A stretch of DNA of 64,000 nt from Paenibacillus farraposensis (GCF_020736845.1 NZ_JAFFQR010000105.1:179513-243512), one strand, 5' to 3'. Positions 49,885 through 59,344 are shown, counted from the stretch's first letter. Made by a program: numbers and translations. Notes: generated from the letters alone by a model not told the origin.

Positions 49885-50679
49885 GTGCGCAACTATTTGG
49901 AATTGCTGGAGGATATATTAGAGAATGGTGTGAAAAAAGAGGACCGTACAGGAACGGGGACGCTATCCGTTTTTGGCAGACAGCTCCGGTTTGACCTGTC
50001 TAAAGGCTTCCCTTTGGTGACCACCAAAAGAGTACATTTGAAATCGGTGATTCATGAGTTACTGTGGTTTTTACGGGGGGAAACCAATATTTCTTACCTC
50101 AAGGAGAACGGGGTTACGATATGGGATGAATGGGCGGACGAACAGGGGAATTTGGGTCCTGTATACGGATCGCAATGGCGCTCGTGGGAAACAGCCGACG
50201 GGCAGCATATTGACCAGATTGCCAATGTCATCGAGGCGATTAAAAATAACCCGGACTCACGCCGTCACATCGTTAGCGCCTGGAATGTGGCTCACATTGA
50301 ATCAATGAAGCTACCGCCTTGTCATTTTGTATTTCAATTCTACGTCGCTGGAGGAAAGCTTTCCTGCATGCTAACCATGCGCTCGGTGGATACCTTTCTT
50401 GGATTGCCATTCAATATCGCAAGTTATGCATTGTTAACGCATATGGTTGCACAACAATGTAACCTGGAGCCGGGTGAATTTATTTGGTCAGGGGGTGATG
50501 TGCATATTTATTCAAATCATATGCAACAAGTGCACACACAGCTGGAGCGTGAACCTTACCCGTTGCCTCAACTGAAGATTTTGCGCAAGCCAGACTCTAT
50601 TTTTGATTACACTTACGAGGATTTTGTCTTTGAAAATTACGAGTATCATCCAACGATCAAGGCGCCTGTCGCCATCTGA
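49885..50679 (+). CDS. thyA: Thymidylate synthase
   Basis: 264 residues, the length of E. coli ThyA. GTG start behind AAAGGAGAG; an upstream ATG at 49813 adds residues unlike the family. Motifs: [28 protein letters not shown], the catalytic Cys in [12 protein letters not shown], and [12 protein letters not shown], ending IKAPVAI. It methylates dUMP using methylene-tetrahydrofolate, producing dihydrofolate that the next gene's product recycles. GGACGAT (49743) and ATCGTCC (49787) form an inverted repeat upstream. Confidence 0.97.
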   Translation: MRNYLELLEDILENGVKKEDRTGTGTLSVFGRQLRFDLSKGFPLVTTKRVHLKSVIHELLWFLRGETNISYLKENGVTIWDEWADEQGNLGPVYGSQWRSWETADGQHIDQIANVIEAIKNNPDSRRHIVSAWNVAHIESMKLPPCHFVFQFYVAGGKLSCMLTMRSVDTFLGLPFNIASYALLTHMVAQQCNLEPGEFIWSGGDVHIYSNHMQQVHTQLEREPYPLPQLKILRKPDSIFDYTYEDFVFENYEYHPTIKAPVAI

Positions 50680-50698
50680 TTAGAGGGGAGTGGATAGC

Positions 50699-51187
50699 AT
50701 GGGGATTTCGATGATATGGGCCATGGCCCAAAATGGTGTGATTGGCCGTGACAACAGTCTTCCTTGGCGTCTCCCAAGGGACATGGCTTTTTTCAAGGAG
50801 CAGACGCTGGGCAAAACCGTACTCATGGGGCGCAAGACATGGGAATCCTTTGGAGGAAAAAGTCTGCCCAACCGGCGCAACGTGGTTTTGACCCGGGATC
50901 GGCACTACGAAGCCGAGGGTGCGGAAGTGATCCATTCACTCGAGGAAGGGTTCCGATTGGCAGCGGAAGAGGAACTGATGGTCATCGGCGGAGCAGAAAT
51001 ATATTCACTCTTTTGGGCATATGCTGACCGGCTGATCGTGACCCGAATTGAGGAGACGTTTGCAGGGGACACAACGTTCCCTGAGCTGGACTGGAGTGAC
51101 TGGCATGTCGTCAGTGAGACTCCAGGCATCAAGGATGACAGAAATCCGTATGACTATCGCTTTGTTATTTACGAGAGAACAACGTAA
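50699..51187 (+). CDS. folA: Dihydrofolate reductase
   Basis: 162 residues. IWAMAQNGVIGRDNSLPWRLPRDMAFFKEQT holds the substrate Asp-type region (Arg-Asp-Met) and the Trp loop, GKTVLMGRKTWESFGGKSLPNRRN is the NADPH motif, and VIGGAEIYSLF the second dinucleotide contact. It reduces dihydrofolate. ATG at 50699, behind GAGGGGAG. Coupled with thyA, 19 bases apart. Confidence 0.96.
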   Translation: MGISMIWAMAQNGVIGRDNSLPWRLPRDMAFFKEQTLGKTVLMGRKTWESFGGKSLPNRRNVVLTRDRHYEAEGAEVIHSLEEGFRLAAEEELMVIGGAEIYSLFWAYADRLIVTRIEETFAGDTTFPELDWSDWHVVSETPGIKDDRNPYDYRFVIYERTT

Positions 51188-51424
51188 GGTTAGTGTACAA
51201 TGGATCACACCCATTTGAAAAATCTATGAACCATATAAAAAATCCTTTTGGCTGTTGATGCAGAAAGTTGCATAAGTTTTCATTACTTTTGCGCTGTATT
51301 GTGATACAATAAATCAAATTCAACGAGAGTAGACCCTTTCATGATACAAACAGACCAATTCGAATTGACTCAAATTCTGAATGGATGAACGGGGTTCATA
51401 AGCGAAGAGATGGGGGAACGTAAC

Positions 51425-52912
51425 ATGTCTACACCAACTGGATTTATGGAATATACACGACAAATTCCTGCGGACCGTGACCCGGTAGAGCGTATTAAGG
51501 ATTGGGAAGAATTCCATAGGCATATGTCTGAAGAAGAACTGCGTACCCAAGGGGCGCGCTGTATGGACTGCGGAACTCCTTATTGTCATACGGGGATGGA
51601 TCTCATGGGAGCAACTTTAGGCTGCCCGGTTCATAACCTTATTCCGGAATGGAATAATCTCGTATATCGCGGTTTGTGGAAGGAAGCGCTGGATCGGCTG
51701 CACAAAACGAATAACTTTCCGGAATTCACAGGCCGTGTCTGTCCTGCGCCGTGTGAAGGCTCCTGTACCGTTGGCCTGATCGGGCAGTCTGTAACCATTA
51801 AGACGATCGAGGAAGCTATTATTGAAAAAGGTTTTGAGGAGGGCTGGGTTGTCCCTGATCCGCCAGACAAGCGTACAGGCAAGCGAGTAGCTATTGTCGG
51901 CTCAGGTCCGGCAGGCTTAGCTGCTGCTGCCCAGCTTAACAAAGCAGGACACAGTGTGACTGTGTATGAGCGCGCGGACCGTGTGGGTGGATTGCTGATG
52001 TATGGAATCCCTTCCATGAAGCTGGATAAGAAGGTGGTACAGCGTCGTGTAGATTTGCTGGCGGCTGAGGGCATCCAGTTCATTACCAATACGGAGATTG
52101 GCAAGGACATTCCTGCTGAGCAGTTGATCGCTGAGTATGATGCGGTTGTATTATGTGGTGGTGCGACCAAGCCGAGAGAATTTAATATTGAAGGCAGCGA
52201 TTTGAATGGGATTCATTATGCAATGGACTATTTGAATGGCACCATCAAGAGCTACCTGGATTCCAAGCTACAAGATGGCAACTATTTATCTGCCGAGGGC
52301 AAGGATGTTATTGTAATCGGTGGTGGTGATACCGGTTCGGACTGTGTAGCTACTTCTTTGCGTCACGGCTGTCGGAGTGTCACTCAATTTGGTACACATG
52401 CCAAAGCTCCGATGGAACGTGATCCGATTGCCAACCCTTGGCCACAATTTCCTAATGTGTATACACTTGACTATGCACAGGAGGAAGCAAAGGCGTTATT
52501 CGGGGAAGATCCGCGTGAATTCTCCATCATGACGACTAAATTTGTAGGTGATGAGAACGGCAATTTGAAAGAGCTGCACACCATCCAAATTCAACGTATT
52601 GTCGATGAAACAGGGCGTAAAATCTATCAACCGATTCCGGGGACAGAACGCGTATTTCCGGCACAGCTTGCATTCATTGCCATTGGATTTGATGGTCCTG
52701 AACAAACGATAATAGAAGAAATCGGTTTGGAAACGGACCGTCGCTCCAACGTAAAAGCGTGCTGTGGCCAATATGTTACAAATGTGGATAAGGTTTTTGC
52801 TGCAGGTGATATGCGTCGCGGGCAAAGTCTCGTCGTGTGGGCTATTAATGAAGGCCGGGAAGCTGCGCGTGAGGTCGACAAATACCTCATGGGTGCTACC
52901 GTTTTAGTGTAA
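51425..52912 (+). CDS. gltD: Glutamate synthase small subunit
   Basis: 495 residues. The N-terminus carries the iron-sulfur Cys set (RCMDCGTPYCHTGMD; GCPVHNLIP; VCPAPCEGSCTVG), then FAD (AIVGSGPAGLAAAAQL) and NADPH (VIVIGGGDTGSDCVATSL) folds. It feeds electrons to the large subunit. No gltB lies in the window on either side; topB follows. Start at 51425 with GATGGGGGAACG upstream. The gene may act with a distant gltB or with another amidotransferase or oxidoreductase. Confidence 0.95.
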   Translation: MSTPTGFMEYTRQIPADRDPVERIKDWEEFHRHMSEEELRTQGARCMDCGTPYCHTGMDLMGATLGCPVHNLIPEWNNLVYRGLWKEALDRLHKTNNFPEFTGRVCPAPCEGSCTVGLIGQSVTIKTIEEAIIEKGFEEGWVVPDPPDKRTGKRVAIVGSGPAGLAAAAQLNKAGHSVTVYERADRVGGLLMYGIPSMKLDKKVVQRRVDLLAAEGIQFITNTEIGKDIPAEQLIAEYDAVVLCGGATKPREFNIEGSDLNGIHYAMDYLNGTIKSYLDSKLQDGNYLSAEGKDVIVIGGGDTGSDCVATSLRHGCRSVTQFGTHAKAPMERDPIANPWPQFPNVYTLDYAQEEAKALFGEDPREFSIMTTKFVGDENGNLKELHTIQIQRIVDETGRKIYQPIPGTERVFPAQLAFIAIGFDGPEQTIIEEIGLETDRRSNVKACCGQYVTNVDKVFAAGDMRRGQSLVVWAINEGREAAREVDKYLMGATVLV

Positions 52913-52940
52913 ATAAAAGCTCAATCATTACGATCAAGTC

Positions 52941-52966
52941 AAAGCTCCATCTTCGGATGGGGCTTT
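52941..52966 (+). terminator. Hairpin after gltD, likely terminator
   Basis: AAAGCTCCATC / GATGGGGCTTT around TTCG. The T-tract is poor (GCTGCGTTT). Confidence 0.55.
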
Positions 52967-53266
52967 GCTGCGTTTGTCAGGTGATAATGAGCTGAAACAC
53001 AGGAATATAACTGGCCACACCCAAAATGGGAATAGAAAAATGCTTCTTCCCAAGTTTCGTAAATCATGAACTGAGAGAACAAGGCTATCTATGATATAAT
53101 ACACGTATAGTGTTGAAGCGTCAGACTTAATGAATTTACACGGGAGCTTTCGTGGAAAGAAAGCTCCTTTTGCATGAGGCCATGCAACCTGTGTTTCCCG
53201 TACATCCCATATATGTATAAGTCGTGGTAGGAAAACAGAAGGCCGTCAGGAAGGAATGGAATATGA
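52967..53266 (+). promoter_or_regulatory. topB leader with promoter element and internal hairpin
   Basis: A TATAAT hexamer lies at 53095-53100 without a good -35. At 53143-53171 GGAGCTTTC/GAAAGCTCC with a TTTT tail forms a terminator-like stem ahead of topB. A 15-codon frame (53130-53177, MNLHGSFRGKKAPFA) crosses it but has no clear ribosome site. Confidence 0.5.
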
Positions 53267-55615
53267 ATGAAAACGTTAATTATTGCTGAAAAACCGGATA
53301 TGGGGCGAACGATTGCCGCTGTTATGGAGCCGCGGGCTAAAAATAACCGCACCTATTTGGAGGGGGAGAAGTATATTATAACCTGGGCAATCGGTCATTT
53401 GCTGGGACTGGCTGAGCCGGATGCATATGATGCCAGGTACAAACGATGGAATATTCAGGATCTTCCGATTATCCCCGAGCAATTCAAAATCGTGCCGAAT
53501 CCCAAAACAAAAGATCAGCTGAAAATGATTGGTGAGCTGGCCATACGCTGCAATGCCATCGTGAATGCTTGTGATGCCGGGCGGGAAGGGCAGTATATTT
53601 TTGCGTTGATTCAACAGCAGTTGAAGCTCCGTCAGCCGGTCAAGCGGCTGTGGATTTCAGATTTGACCGCGGAAAGTATTGCTTCAGGCTTCGAACGATT
53701 ACGGGATGCTTCAGAGTTTGAATTTTTGACTCAGGCTGCACGGGCACGAAGTGAAGCAGATTGGCTGATTGGCATGAACGCCTCCAGAGCCTTCACAACA
53801 CGACATAACACGCTGCTGTCGGTAGGACGGGTACAGACCCCTGTACTGGCATTGATTCATGATCGGGAAAAGGAAATTGAGGCGTTTCAGTCCCAAACTT
53901 TTTATGATGTATGGGCGGAATTTAAGCAAGACAAGTCCAAATACAAAGGGACGTGGCAGGGAGATCGGCTGACCAAACCGGAAGAAGCCGAGGCGATCGC
54001 TGCGGCGGTTCGCGGCAAAACAGGCAGTATTACCAAATATGATACGAAGCAGACGAAGGAGTATCCTTTTAAGCTGCATGATTTGACGCTGCTTCAACGC
54101 GAAGCGAATGCCAAGTACGGTTATTCGGCCAAAAAAACATTGGATATCGCACAGGCCCTTTATGAGCGCCATAAGGTCATTTCATATCCGCGTACCAACT
54201 CTAACTATGTAACAGAACAAAATATAGACGGCATGCACAAAGCGCTGCGTATGCTAGGTACAGGCCCATATGCCGAGCTGGCACAGCAAGCCAATCCTAA
54301 TTTGGTCCATAAACAGAATAAGTCGGTCTGCAATCCGTCGCGTGTTGAAGACCACCATGCTATTTTGCCGACCTTAAAAAGACCAGGAACGCTGAGCAAG
54401 GAGGAGCAAAATATTTATGACCTGATTATTCGCAGATTTTTGTCTCATTTTTTTCCGCCTGCTGAATATAAAATGCACACTGTGATGACCCAGGTGGACA
54501 AGCACTTATTCAAAACCAGTATTAAGGAGCTTCTATCCTTGGGCTGGAAGGTGGTTTTGAGCAAGGCTGACCAGGATAAAGGCAAAAAGAGCAAAGCGTC
54601 CAAGAAGGAGGAAGAAGAGGAGACAGAGGAGTGGACGGACAAGCAGTTCGAGATCGACGCTGGGCTACAGGTGGATTGTACTCGCGCCGAGATGAAAGAA
54701 AAGGTGACTCAGCCACCGAAAAGCTATACCGAGGGCACACTGCTAAAAGCGATGGAAAGTGCAGGCAAGCAGATGGAGAATGAGGAATTACGCGAGGCCA
54801 TGAAGGATGCCGGATTAGGTACCCCTGCGACCCGTGCCGCCACCATTGAACGATTGAAGAAGGTCGGCTACATAGAAATGAAGGGGAAAAAAATCCTCAT
54901 TACGGATAAGGGCAAAATGGCAATTGAGCTGATCCGTCATGCAGGGGTTGATCTGCTGGCCTCGCCGGAGATGACGGGCCAATGGGAACGCCGCCTGCAC
55001 CAAATTTCCAAGGGCGAGGCCCTTCAGGAGAAGTTTATGGACAATGTTAAAAGATTTACGTTGTCCATCATTGACAAGGTGAAGCAGCAGCCACCGGCTC
55101 CGGCCAATGCTTTTGGCGAGGAAGCGAAGGGGAAGCGTGCGGGTGGCAAGGGAAGTGCTCGCGGTGCAGGTGCGAGTGGACGGACTGGCGCTAAAGGGAC
55201 AGGGCGCGCTCTGTCAGAAAGCGGCAGCAGCGCCGCAAGCGCAACGCTGGAGCGCACCGCGGACGCGACAGGTTCAGCTGCGGGAGCAGTACGCGGCTCG
55301 TCTAGCGGTGGGCCAGGCGCTTCACCGGGCCAACGGCAGGCTCTGGGGAGCTGCCCGCGCCCTAATTGCGGCGGAAGTATTATTGAAGGCCGCAAAGGAT
55401 ATGGGTGCAGCCATTACAAGCAGGGCTGCAGCTTTGTCGTCTGGAAGGAATATGCGGGCAAGCAGATTACGGAGACGATGCTCAAGTCACTGTTGACGAA
55501 GGGACAGACACAGCTGCTATCTTTTAAGCGTAAAGATGGATCGACCGTCAAAGCACGAATTATTCTGAATGAACCAGATACAGGACAGCTTCGTGTTCGT
55601 GAGGAGAATATATAA
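53267..55615 (+). CDS. topB: DNA topoisomerase III
   Basis: 782 residues. Toprim domain at the start (LIIAEKPDMGRTIA; metal site CDAGREGQYIF at about 103), SRAFTTRHN, the catalytic Tyr (about 306) in VISYPRTNSNYV, and EDHHAILPT. After about residue 610 there is an unusual Gly/Ala/Ser/Thr/Arg linker of about 85 residues (GKRAGGKGSARGAG...), then a degraded zinc-ribbon-like module (LGSCPRPNCGGSIIEGRKGYGCSHYKQGC). It passes single strands to decatenate DNA. The linker codons are much richer in G and C than the rest. AAGGAATGG precedes the ATG. Confidence 0.95.
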   Translation: MKTLIIAEKPDMGRTIAAVMEPRAKNNRTYLEGEKYIITWAIGHLLGLAEPDAYDARYKRWNIQDLPIIPEQFKIVPNPKTKDQLKMIGELAIRCNAIVNACDAGREGQYIFALIQQQLKLRQPVKRLWISDLTAESIASGFERLRDASEFEFLTQAARARSEADWLIGMNASRAFTTRHNTLLSVGRVQTPVLALIHDREKEIEAFQSQTFYDVWAEFKQDKSKYKGTWQGDRLTKPEEAEAIAAAVRGKTGSITKYDTKQTKEYPFKLHDLTLLQREANAKYGYSAKKTLDIAQALYERHKVISYPRTNSNYVTEQNIDGMHKALRMLGTGPYAELAQQANPNLVHKQNKSVCNPSRVEDHHAILPTLKRPGTLSKEEQNIYDLIIRRFLSHFFPPAEYKMHTVMTQVDKHLFKTSIKELLSLGWKVVLSKADQDKGKKSKASKKEEEEETEEWTDKQFEIDAGLQVDCTRAEMKEKVTQPPKSYTEGTLLKAMESAGKQMENEELREAMKDAGLGTPATRAATIERLKKVGYIEMKGKKILITDKGKMAIELIRHAGVDLLASPEMTGQWERRLHQISKGEALQEKFMDNVKRFTLSIIDKVKQQPPAPANAFGEEAKGKRAGGKGSARGAGASGRTGAKGTGRALSESGSSAASATLERTADATGSAAGAVRGSSSGGPGASPGQRQALGSCPRPNCGGSIIEGRKGYGCSHYKQGCSFVVWKEYAGKQITETMLKSLLTKGQTQLLSFKRKDGSTVKARIILNEPDTGQLRVREENI

Positions 55616-55644
55616 AAGGTATGTGACATAAATTCGACAGCTTG

Positions 55645-55663
55645 AAAAAGGCGGCCTTTTTTT
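55645..55663 (+). terminator. Terminator of topB
   Basis: AAAAAGG / CCTTTTT around CGG, a short stem ending in seven T, 30 bases after the stop. Confidence 0.55.
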
Positions 55664-55674
55664 GGCTGTTATTA

Positions 55675-55709
55675 GATGACTTCTGAATTCACCAGCAGTC
55701 ATCTTTTTT
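55675..55709 (+). terminator. Second terminator downstream of topB
   Basis: GATGACT / AGTCATC followed by six T. Confidence 0.65.
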
Positions 55710-56084
55710 ATGCCCATTGGTGCCAAATGGAGCTGCAGCACATGATGCTACATCCTAAAAATCCTTATTTAATATACACTAAATTAATATTACATTAAAC
55801 ATTTTCCAGTCTCCAACCAATACAATTGATAAGGGTTATCGTTTATAACGAAAACGCAATTTTTTCTAGAAAAATTTTACAGGAGTTGATGAAACAACAT
55901 GAAAGAGAATCCCGCAACCCGTTTTACCAAGAACGGTTACTTTTTGTTTTACATCTTTGAACAAAGGGATGTCCCGTCATTTTTATGACTTTTAGGACAG
56001 CCCCGTTTGGTTTCCCTCGATGCTCATGATTACAAGGTGGACTTCTTTGAGGGTCTACTTGGAGGAGAGCCTATCGGCTTTCTA
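55710..56084. other. Intergenic stretch with a palindrome and short frames
   Basis: GATAAGGGTTATC (55828-55840) is a perfect palindrome around GGG, loosely Fur-box-like. Behind AGGAG at 55881, two short frames begin: MKQHERESRNPFYQERLLFV (ATG 55889, 23 residues) and MKENPATRFTKNGYFLFYIF (ATG 55899, 29 residues). Either may be the start of a lost gene. I assign no product. Confidence 0.3.
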
Positions 56085-56846
56085 TCAGAGGGTTCGTTTC
56101 TGTTGATGCATTTGTATGCTTTCGTGTATCACTCGTGGCACTTCTGTGAGCTTCTGTATCGTATACATCATGGAATTCACGTTTTTTTGCAGTTCGACCA
56201 TATTATAAATCCATTCCTTGGGCTGCTTGAGATATACCGCATGAATACCTGCCGCAAGAGCTGGAGATACATCGGTACGCAGAGAGTTGCCGATCATCCA
56301 GGTGATGCTCCGGTCCAGTCGATTCGTCTGAATGATTTCCTCCAGTGCTTCGACATTTTTATGCTGGCGAATGTAGATACGATCATCAAAATAATTGGTC
56401 AGCTTCATTTGATCAATTTTTCTTTTCTGAATGACCTGTTCACCGCCGGTGTAGAGATATAGGGAATGTCCCGCTTTTTTGAGCGAGTTTAATGTTTCAA
56501 CCATTCCCGGATACGGTTCGACTTCGTGCTCGTACACACTTCGGCCAAGCGAGTGAAGCTCCTGCTCGTCCCGTATATCGATATGGCGTCCGAATTGCTT
56601 CGAGAAAAAGCGGTACGTATCTATCAGGGATTGTGGGAAATGCTCGCTGGCAAAGCCGATCTGATGAACTCCAGCCACATCAATCTCGATTTGTTTCTCA
56701 CGAATTGTATTTTTCGTTAGATGATAGTCTGCAAACCATTCCTGAAGCAGATCGAAGAAGTGACTGAGAATCAGGTCAAAATATTTGTTGCAGTAGATTA
56801 AAGTGTCATCAAGATCAAATAAAATGTGCTGCTTCGGATACGGCAT
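56085..56846 (-). CDS. HAD-superfamily hydrolase
   Basis: 253 residues. Motif I ILFDLDDTLIYCNKYFD, motif II LYLYTGGEQ, motif III the Lys in VIQKRKIDQM (or nearby) and motif IV TWMIGNSLRTDVSPA. Cap of about 80 residues. The start at 56846 has TTGGAAGGAG; the longer reading MVLEGVCS is unlikely. Substrate unknown. The next gene downstream on this strand is none; upstream lies the ArsR-like regulator at 56931-57848. Confidence 0.87.
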   Translation of the reverse strand: MPYPKQHILFDLDDTLIYCNKYFDLILSHFFDLLQEWFADYHLTKNTIREKQIEIDVAGVHQIGFASEHFPQSLIDTYRFFSKQFGRHIDIRDEQELHSLGRSVYEHEVEPYPGMVETLNSLKKAGHSLYLYTGGEQVIQKRKIDQMKLTNYFDDRIYIRQHKNVEALEEIIQTNRLDRSITWMIGNSLRTDVSPALAAGIHAVYLKQPKEWIYNMVELQKNVNSMMYTIQKLTEVPRVIHESIQMHQQKRTL

Positions 56847-56930
56847 GCTACATACTCCTTCCAAAACCAAAGCTTTAACGGCGTTCCGTATAACGTATGG
56901 CGATCCGTTTAACTAAAGGTGCAGTTTAAA

Positions 56931-57848
56931 TTATAGTCCAATATAGGATTCCAAAAATACCTGTAAATCAGCCGCTCCGTCCGGACGGATGCTGAATTTT
57001 TCCTTGTGATAGCGTCCGATATGAATGCGAAGCAGACCAGCCACTCGTAAAATCATCATATCAGACATGAGTGTGTCTTCCAATCGGCTCAAATCATGGC
57101 GCATCTCCTCCAGAGATTTAGGGCCTTGGGCTACATAACGCAAAATACGCAGTCGTTGCGGATCATTGACCGCCCGGGTGAGCCGCAGCAGGAGGGTAGG
57201 CGGTTCTTCCTCGCTGTCCTCGGGTATGTCAACCGGATACTGGATCAGCAGCATGCGCGAATAAAAACAGTATGAATTAATCGGGCGATTGTGCACGACC
57301 GGAAACAGGACAACCGTATCCAGATCTTCCATATGCGGAACGATTAATCCGGCGGTTGCGTATTCAACCAATGCCTCCGGCTCCATCTTGTTCAGAAGCA
57401 TACGCTTTTCTGCAGCGTCTTCCTCTGCCAGCACGCGCAGTTCTCCTTCCAAAGCCCGAAAATAATCACGATACCATAATTTGAGTAGGGGGGCGTACAC
57501 TTTACGTATGCGTAAAGATTCTTCAAAGGTTAAAAAAGGAATATGCGGAACAAGCTGTTCGAACATGTGTTGATCCGGGCCATGCTCCATATAAGAGATG
57601 TAGTCGGATATTTCATCCGATTCAGGTCGAAGCAAAGCCCAGACATAGAGTGCGTCATAATCGCCAAAAGGGCAATCCTGGGCTGCAGCAAGCTCGGCAC
57701 GAACCTCGGGTTGCAGGCGAGCATCCACCTTGTCGATCCATTCATGGCCCAGGTCCATCTCGTGTACCCATTTTTTAGTTACATATGCCATGAAGCTGCC
57801 GAGTAATTCGTAAATTGGAGAAGTGTCTATTTTAATTTGATAACTCAT
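56931..57848 (-). CDS. ArsR-family-like transcriptional regulator with long N-terminal domain
   Basis: 305 residues. The C-terminal ~90 are a winged helix of ArsR type (LRLTRAVNDPQRLRILRYVA; GPKSLEEMRHDLSRLEDTLMSDMMILRVAGLLRI). The N-terminal ~200 are helical and unlike metal-sensing ArsR proteins; no Cys metal site is seen near the helix. It may sense a small molecule or a partner. GGAGG precedes the ATG. It is divergent from, and 130 bases away from, the promoter at 57954, so that region is a plausible target. Confidence 0.7.
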   Translation of the reverse strand: MSYQIKIDTSPIYELLGSFMAYVTKKWVHEMDLGHEWIDKVDARLQPEVRAELAAAQDCPFGDYDALYVWALLRPESDEISDYISYMEHGPDQHMFEQLVPHIPFLTFEESLRIRKVYAPLLKLWYRDYFRALEGELRVLAEEDAAEKRMLLNKMEPEALVEYATAGLIVPHMEDLDTVVLFPVVHNRPINSYCFYSRMLLIQYPVDIPEDSEEEPPTLLLRLTRAVNDPQRLRILRYVAQGPKSLEEMRHDLSRLEDTLMSDMMILRVAGLLRIHIGRYHKEKFSIRPDGAADLQVFLESYIGL

Positions 57849-57953
57849 GGAATCAAATGCCTCCTATTCTGTCTTCGAGCCCAGAGCATAACGAATCAAG
57901 TCCGTCCATAAAAAACATGAGCATTCTGAAATTGCTCGCTTATTTATTATGGC

Positions 57954-57982
57954 TTGTTCTGCCGGGCATTGTCCACTATAAT
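57954..57982 (+). promoter_or_regulatory. Promoter without an adjacent gene
   Basis: TTGTTC, 17 bases, TATAAT. Transcription would run to the terminator at 58083-58112. Confidence 0.6.
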
Positions 57983-57988
57983 ATAAAT

Positions 57989-58112
57989 TAGTGCGTTGTG
58001 ACGTGAACGGGTCCGGATTGAACATACGTGTCTCCTTAATATACAGAGACAGATTACATATCAGACAAGCTCTCTTTCCGTAAAATCGTCATCCTGGATG
58101 ACGATTTTTTTT
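57989..58112 (+). ncRNA. Candidate small RNA or orphan 5' leader
   Basis: About 120 bases between a good promoter and a strong terminator, without an open frame. It contains a second stem (GTCTC/GAGAC). It could be an independent small RNA or the attenuated leader of the MFS gene whose remnant follows at 58312. Confidence 0.4.
58083..58112 (+). terminator. Strong terminator upstream of the MFS remnant
   Basis: AAATCGTCATC / GATGACGATTT around CTG, then eight T. Confidence 0.9.
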
Positions 58113-58311
58113 CTTTACCTATTTCTTTACCTAAATGTGCAAAAAGATATGCAAGCAGCAGCCTTACTATGTTAGTGCCCGGCTGCTTTTTCAAAACAGC
58201 CAGCATGCATATGGACAAGAATTATTATTGATTATGGTATCAAATGCAAATCATTTCATAATATGCATTTTTGATGTTTTATTTTTTATTTATTTGATCA
58301 GGGGGGCTTTC

Positions 58312-58521
58312 ATGTCGTCTTCGTTGCGTGTGCATTATTTTATTTTAATTGAAGTTATTATCGTCGCGTCTTGCACAAAGATTCCGGCGCAGCTATAAGT
58401 GGGCATGCTGCCGCTAGGCATATTGAGTGACCGATGGGGACGCAAGAAGGTGCTTATGAGCGTAGGTGTAGCAGGCGGCCTGGTAGGTTTTTTTTCCAAA
58501 AAGAGAGTATTGGCTGCTTAA
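58312..58521 (+). pseudogene. MFS transporter, N-terminal remnant
   Basis: The frame starts MSSSLRVHYFILIEVIIVAS, stops at TAA 58396, then continues in the same frame with VGMLPLGILSDRWGRKKVLM, the loop 2-3 motif A of the major facilitator superfamily. It ends after about 70 codons at 58521, where ten or more membrane spans would be expected. GGGGGG precedes the ATG. A degraded drug or sugar transporter, substrate unknown. Confidence 0.65.
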
Positions 58522-58602
58522 ACTTGGGTTTGCATAGTATTTGTTTCATATTTGCTATAAACTATAGGCAGTACTGATGGCGGACAAAGGGGAATCACAT
58601 AG

Positions 58603-59328
58603 ATGATTAAAATTCAGAAGCTGACCAAGCAAGTGGGGCCTGAACGGATCCTGTTGCTTCGAGGGATTGATGCTGAAATTCATCAGGGCGAACTCATTGC
58701 CATAGTAGGACCAAGCGGTGGCGGCAAGACGACGCTGCTTCGTTGCCTTGCTTTGCAAGAGCCGTGGCAAGAGGGCAGTTTGATTGTCGACGGCAGTAAT
58801 GTGCTGAAATCCGGTTGGACGGGCAAAATGAAAATAAAGCGGGAATGGGCATACCTGGAGCAAAATCCGCATCTAAATATGAATCGGACCGCGCTCAAAA
58901 ATGTGCTTATCGGCAGATCCGGTCAAACTCCATTGTGGAGAATGGTGACTGGCATGGTGCGTACAGATGATTATATGGGAGCGATGGACGTACTGGAGGA
59001 GCTGGGGCTCTTGGATAAGGCGCATGACAAATGCGACAAGCTCAGCGGCGGCGAACGGCAGCGAGTAGCGACAGCACGTGCCCTTGTTCATGGAGCCAGG
59101 GTTATTTTGGCCGATGAGCCGGTAAATGGACTTGATCCGGCTTCAGCGGCACATGTCATGGAAACTTTCCGCAAGCTGTGTTCTGATGAGCGGGTGACGG
59201 TCCTTACGGTACTGCCGCTGGAAATGGCCGAACGCTTTGCGTCCCGAATATGGGGTTTGAACCATGGCGAGCTGGTGTTTGATATTCAGGGCAGACGGTT
59301 GACACAAGCAGAAAAGAACAAATTGTGA
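58603..59328 (+). CDS. Phosphonate-type (PhnC-like) ABC ATPase without partner genes
   Basis: 241 residues. Walker A VGPSGGGKTTLL, Q-loop YLEQNPHLNMNRTALKNVL, signature LSGGERQRVATARAL, Walker B VILADEPVNGLD, with the LIGRSGQTPLWRMV insertion that PhnC-like proteins have between Q-loop and signature. No permease or binding-protein gene is nearby. It is followed 16 bases later by the VCBS lipoprotein gene and the two-component system, which suggests one transcript and perhaps a signalling rather than transport role. Confidence 0.85.
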   Translation: MIKIQKLTKQVGPERILLLRGIDAEIHQGELIAIVGPSGGGKTTLLRCLALQEPWQEGSLIVDGSNVLKSGWTGKMKIKREWAYLEQNPHLNMNRTALKNVLIGRSGQTPLWRMVTGMVRTDDYMGAMDVLEELGLLDKAHDKCDKLSGGERQRVATARALVHGARVILADEPVNGLDPASAAHVMETFRKLCSDERVTVLTVLPLEMAERFASRIWGLNHGELVFDIQGRRLTQAEKNKL

Positions 59329-59344
59329 GGGGACGGCAAGAAAA

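Noticed and set aside
53130-53177. 15-residue leader peptide in the topB 5' region
   Set aside because: No convincing ribosome site; kept only as a note in the leader entry.
55024-55395. Pro/Ala-rich minus-strand frame opposite the topB linker
   Set aside because: Produced by the GC-rich repeat codons of the linker.
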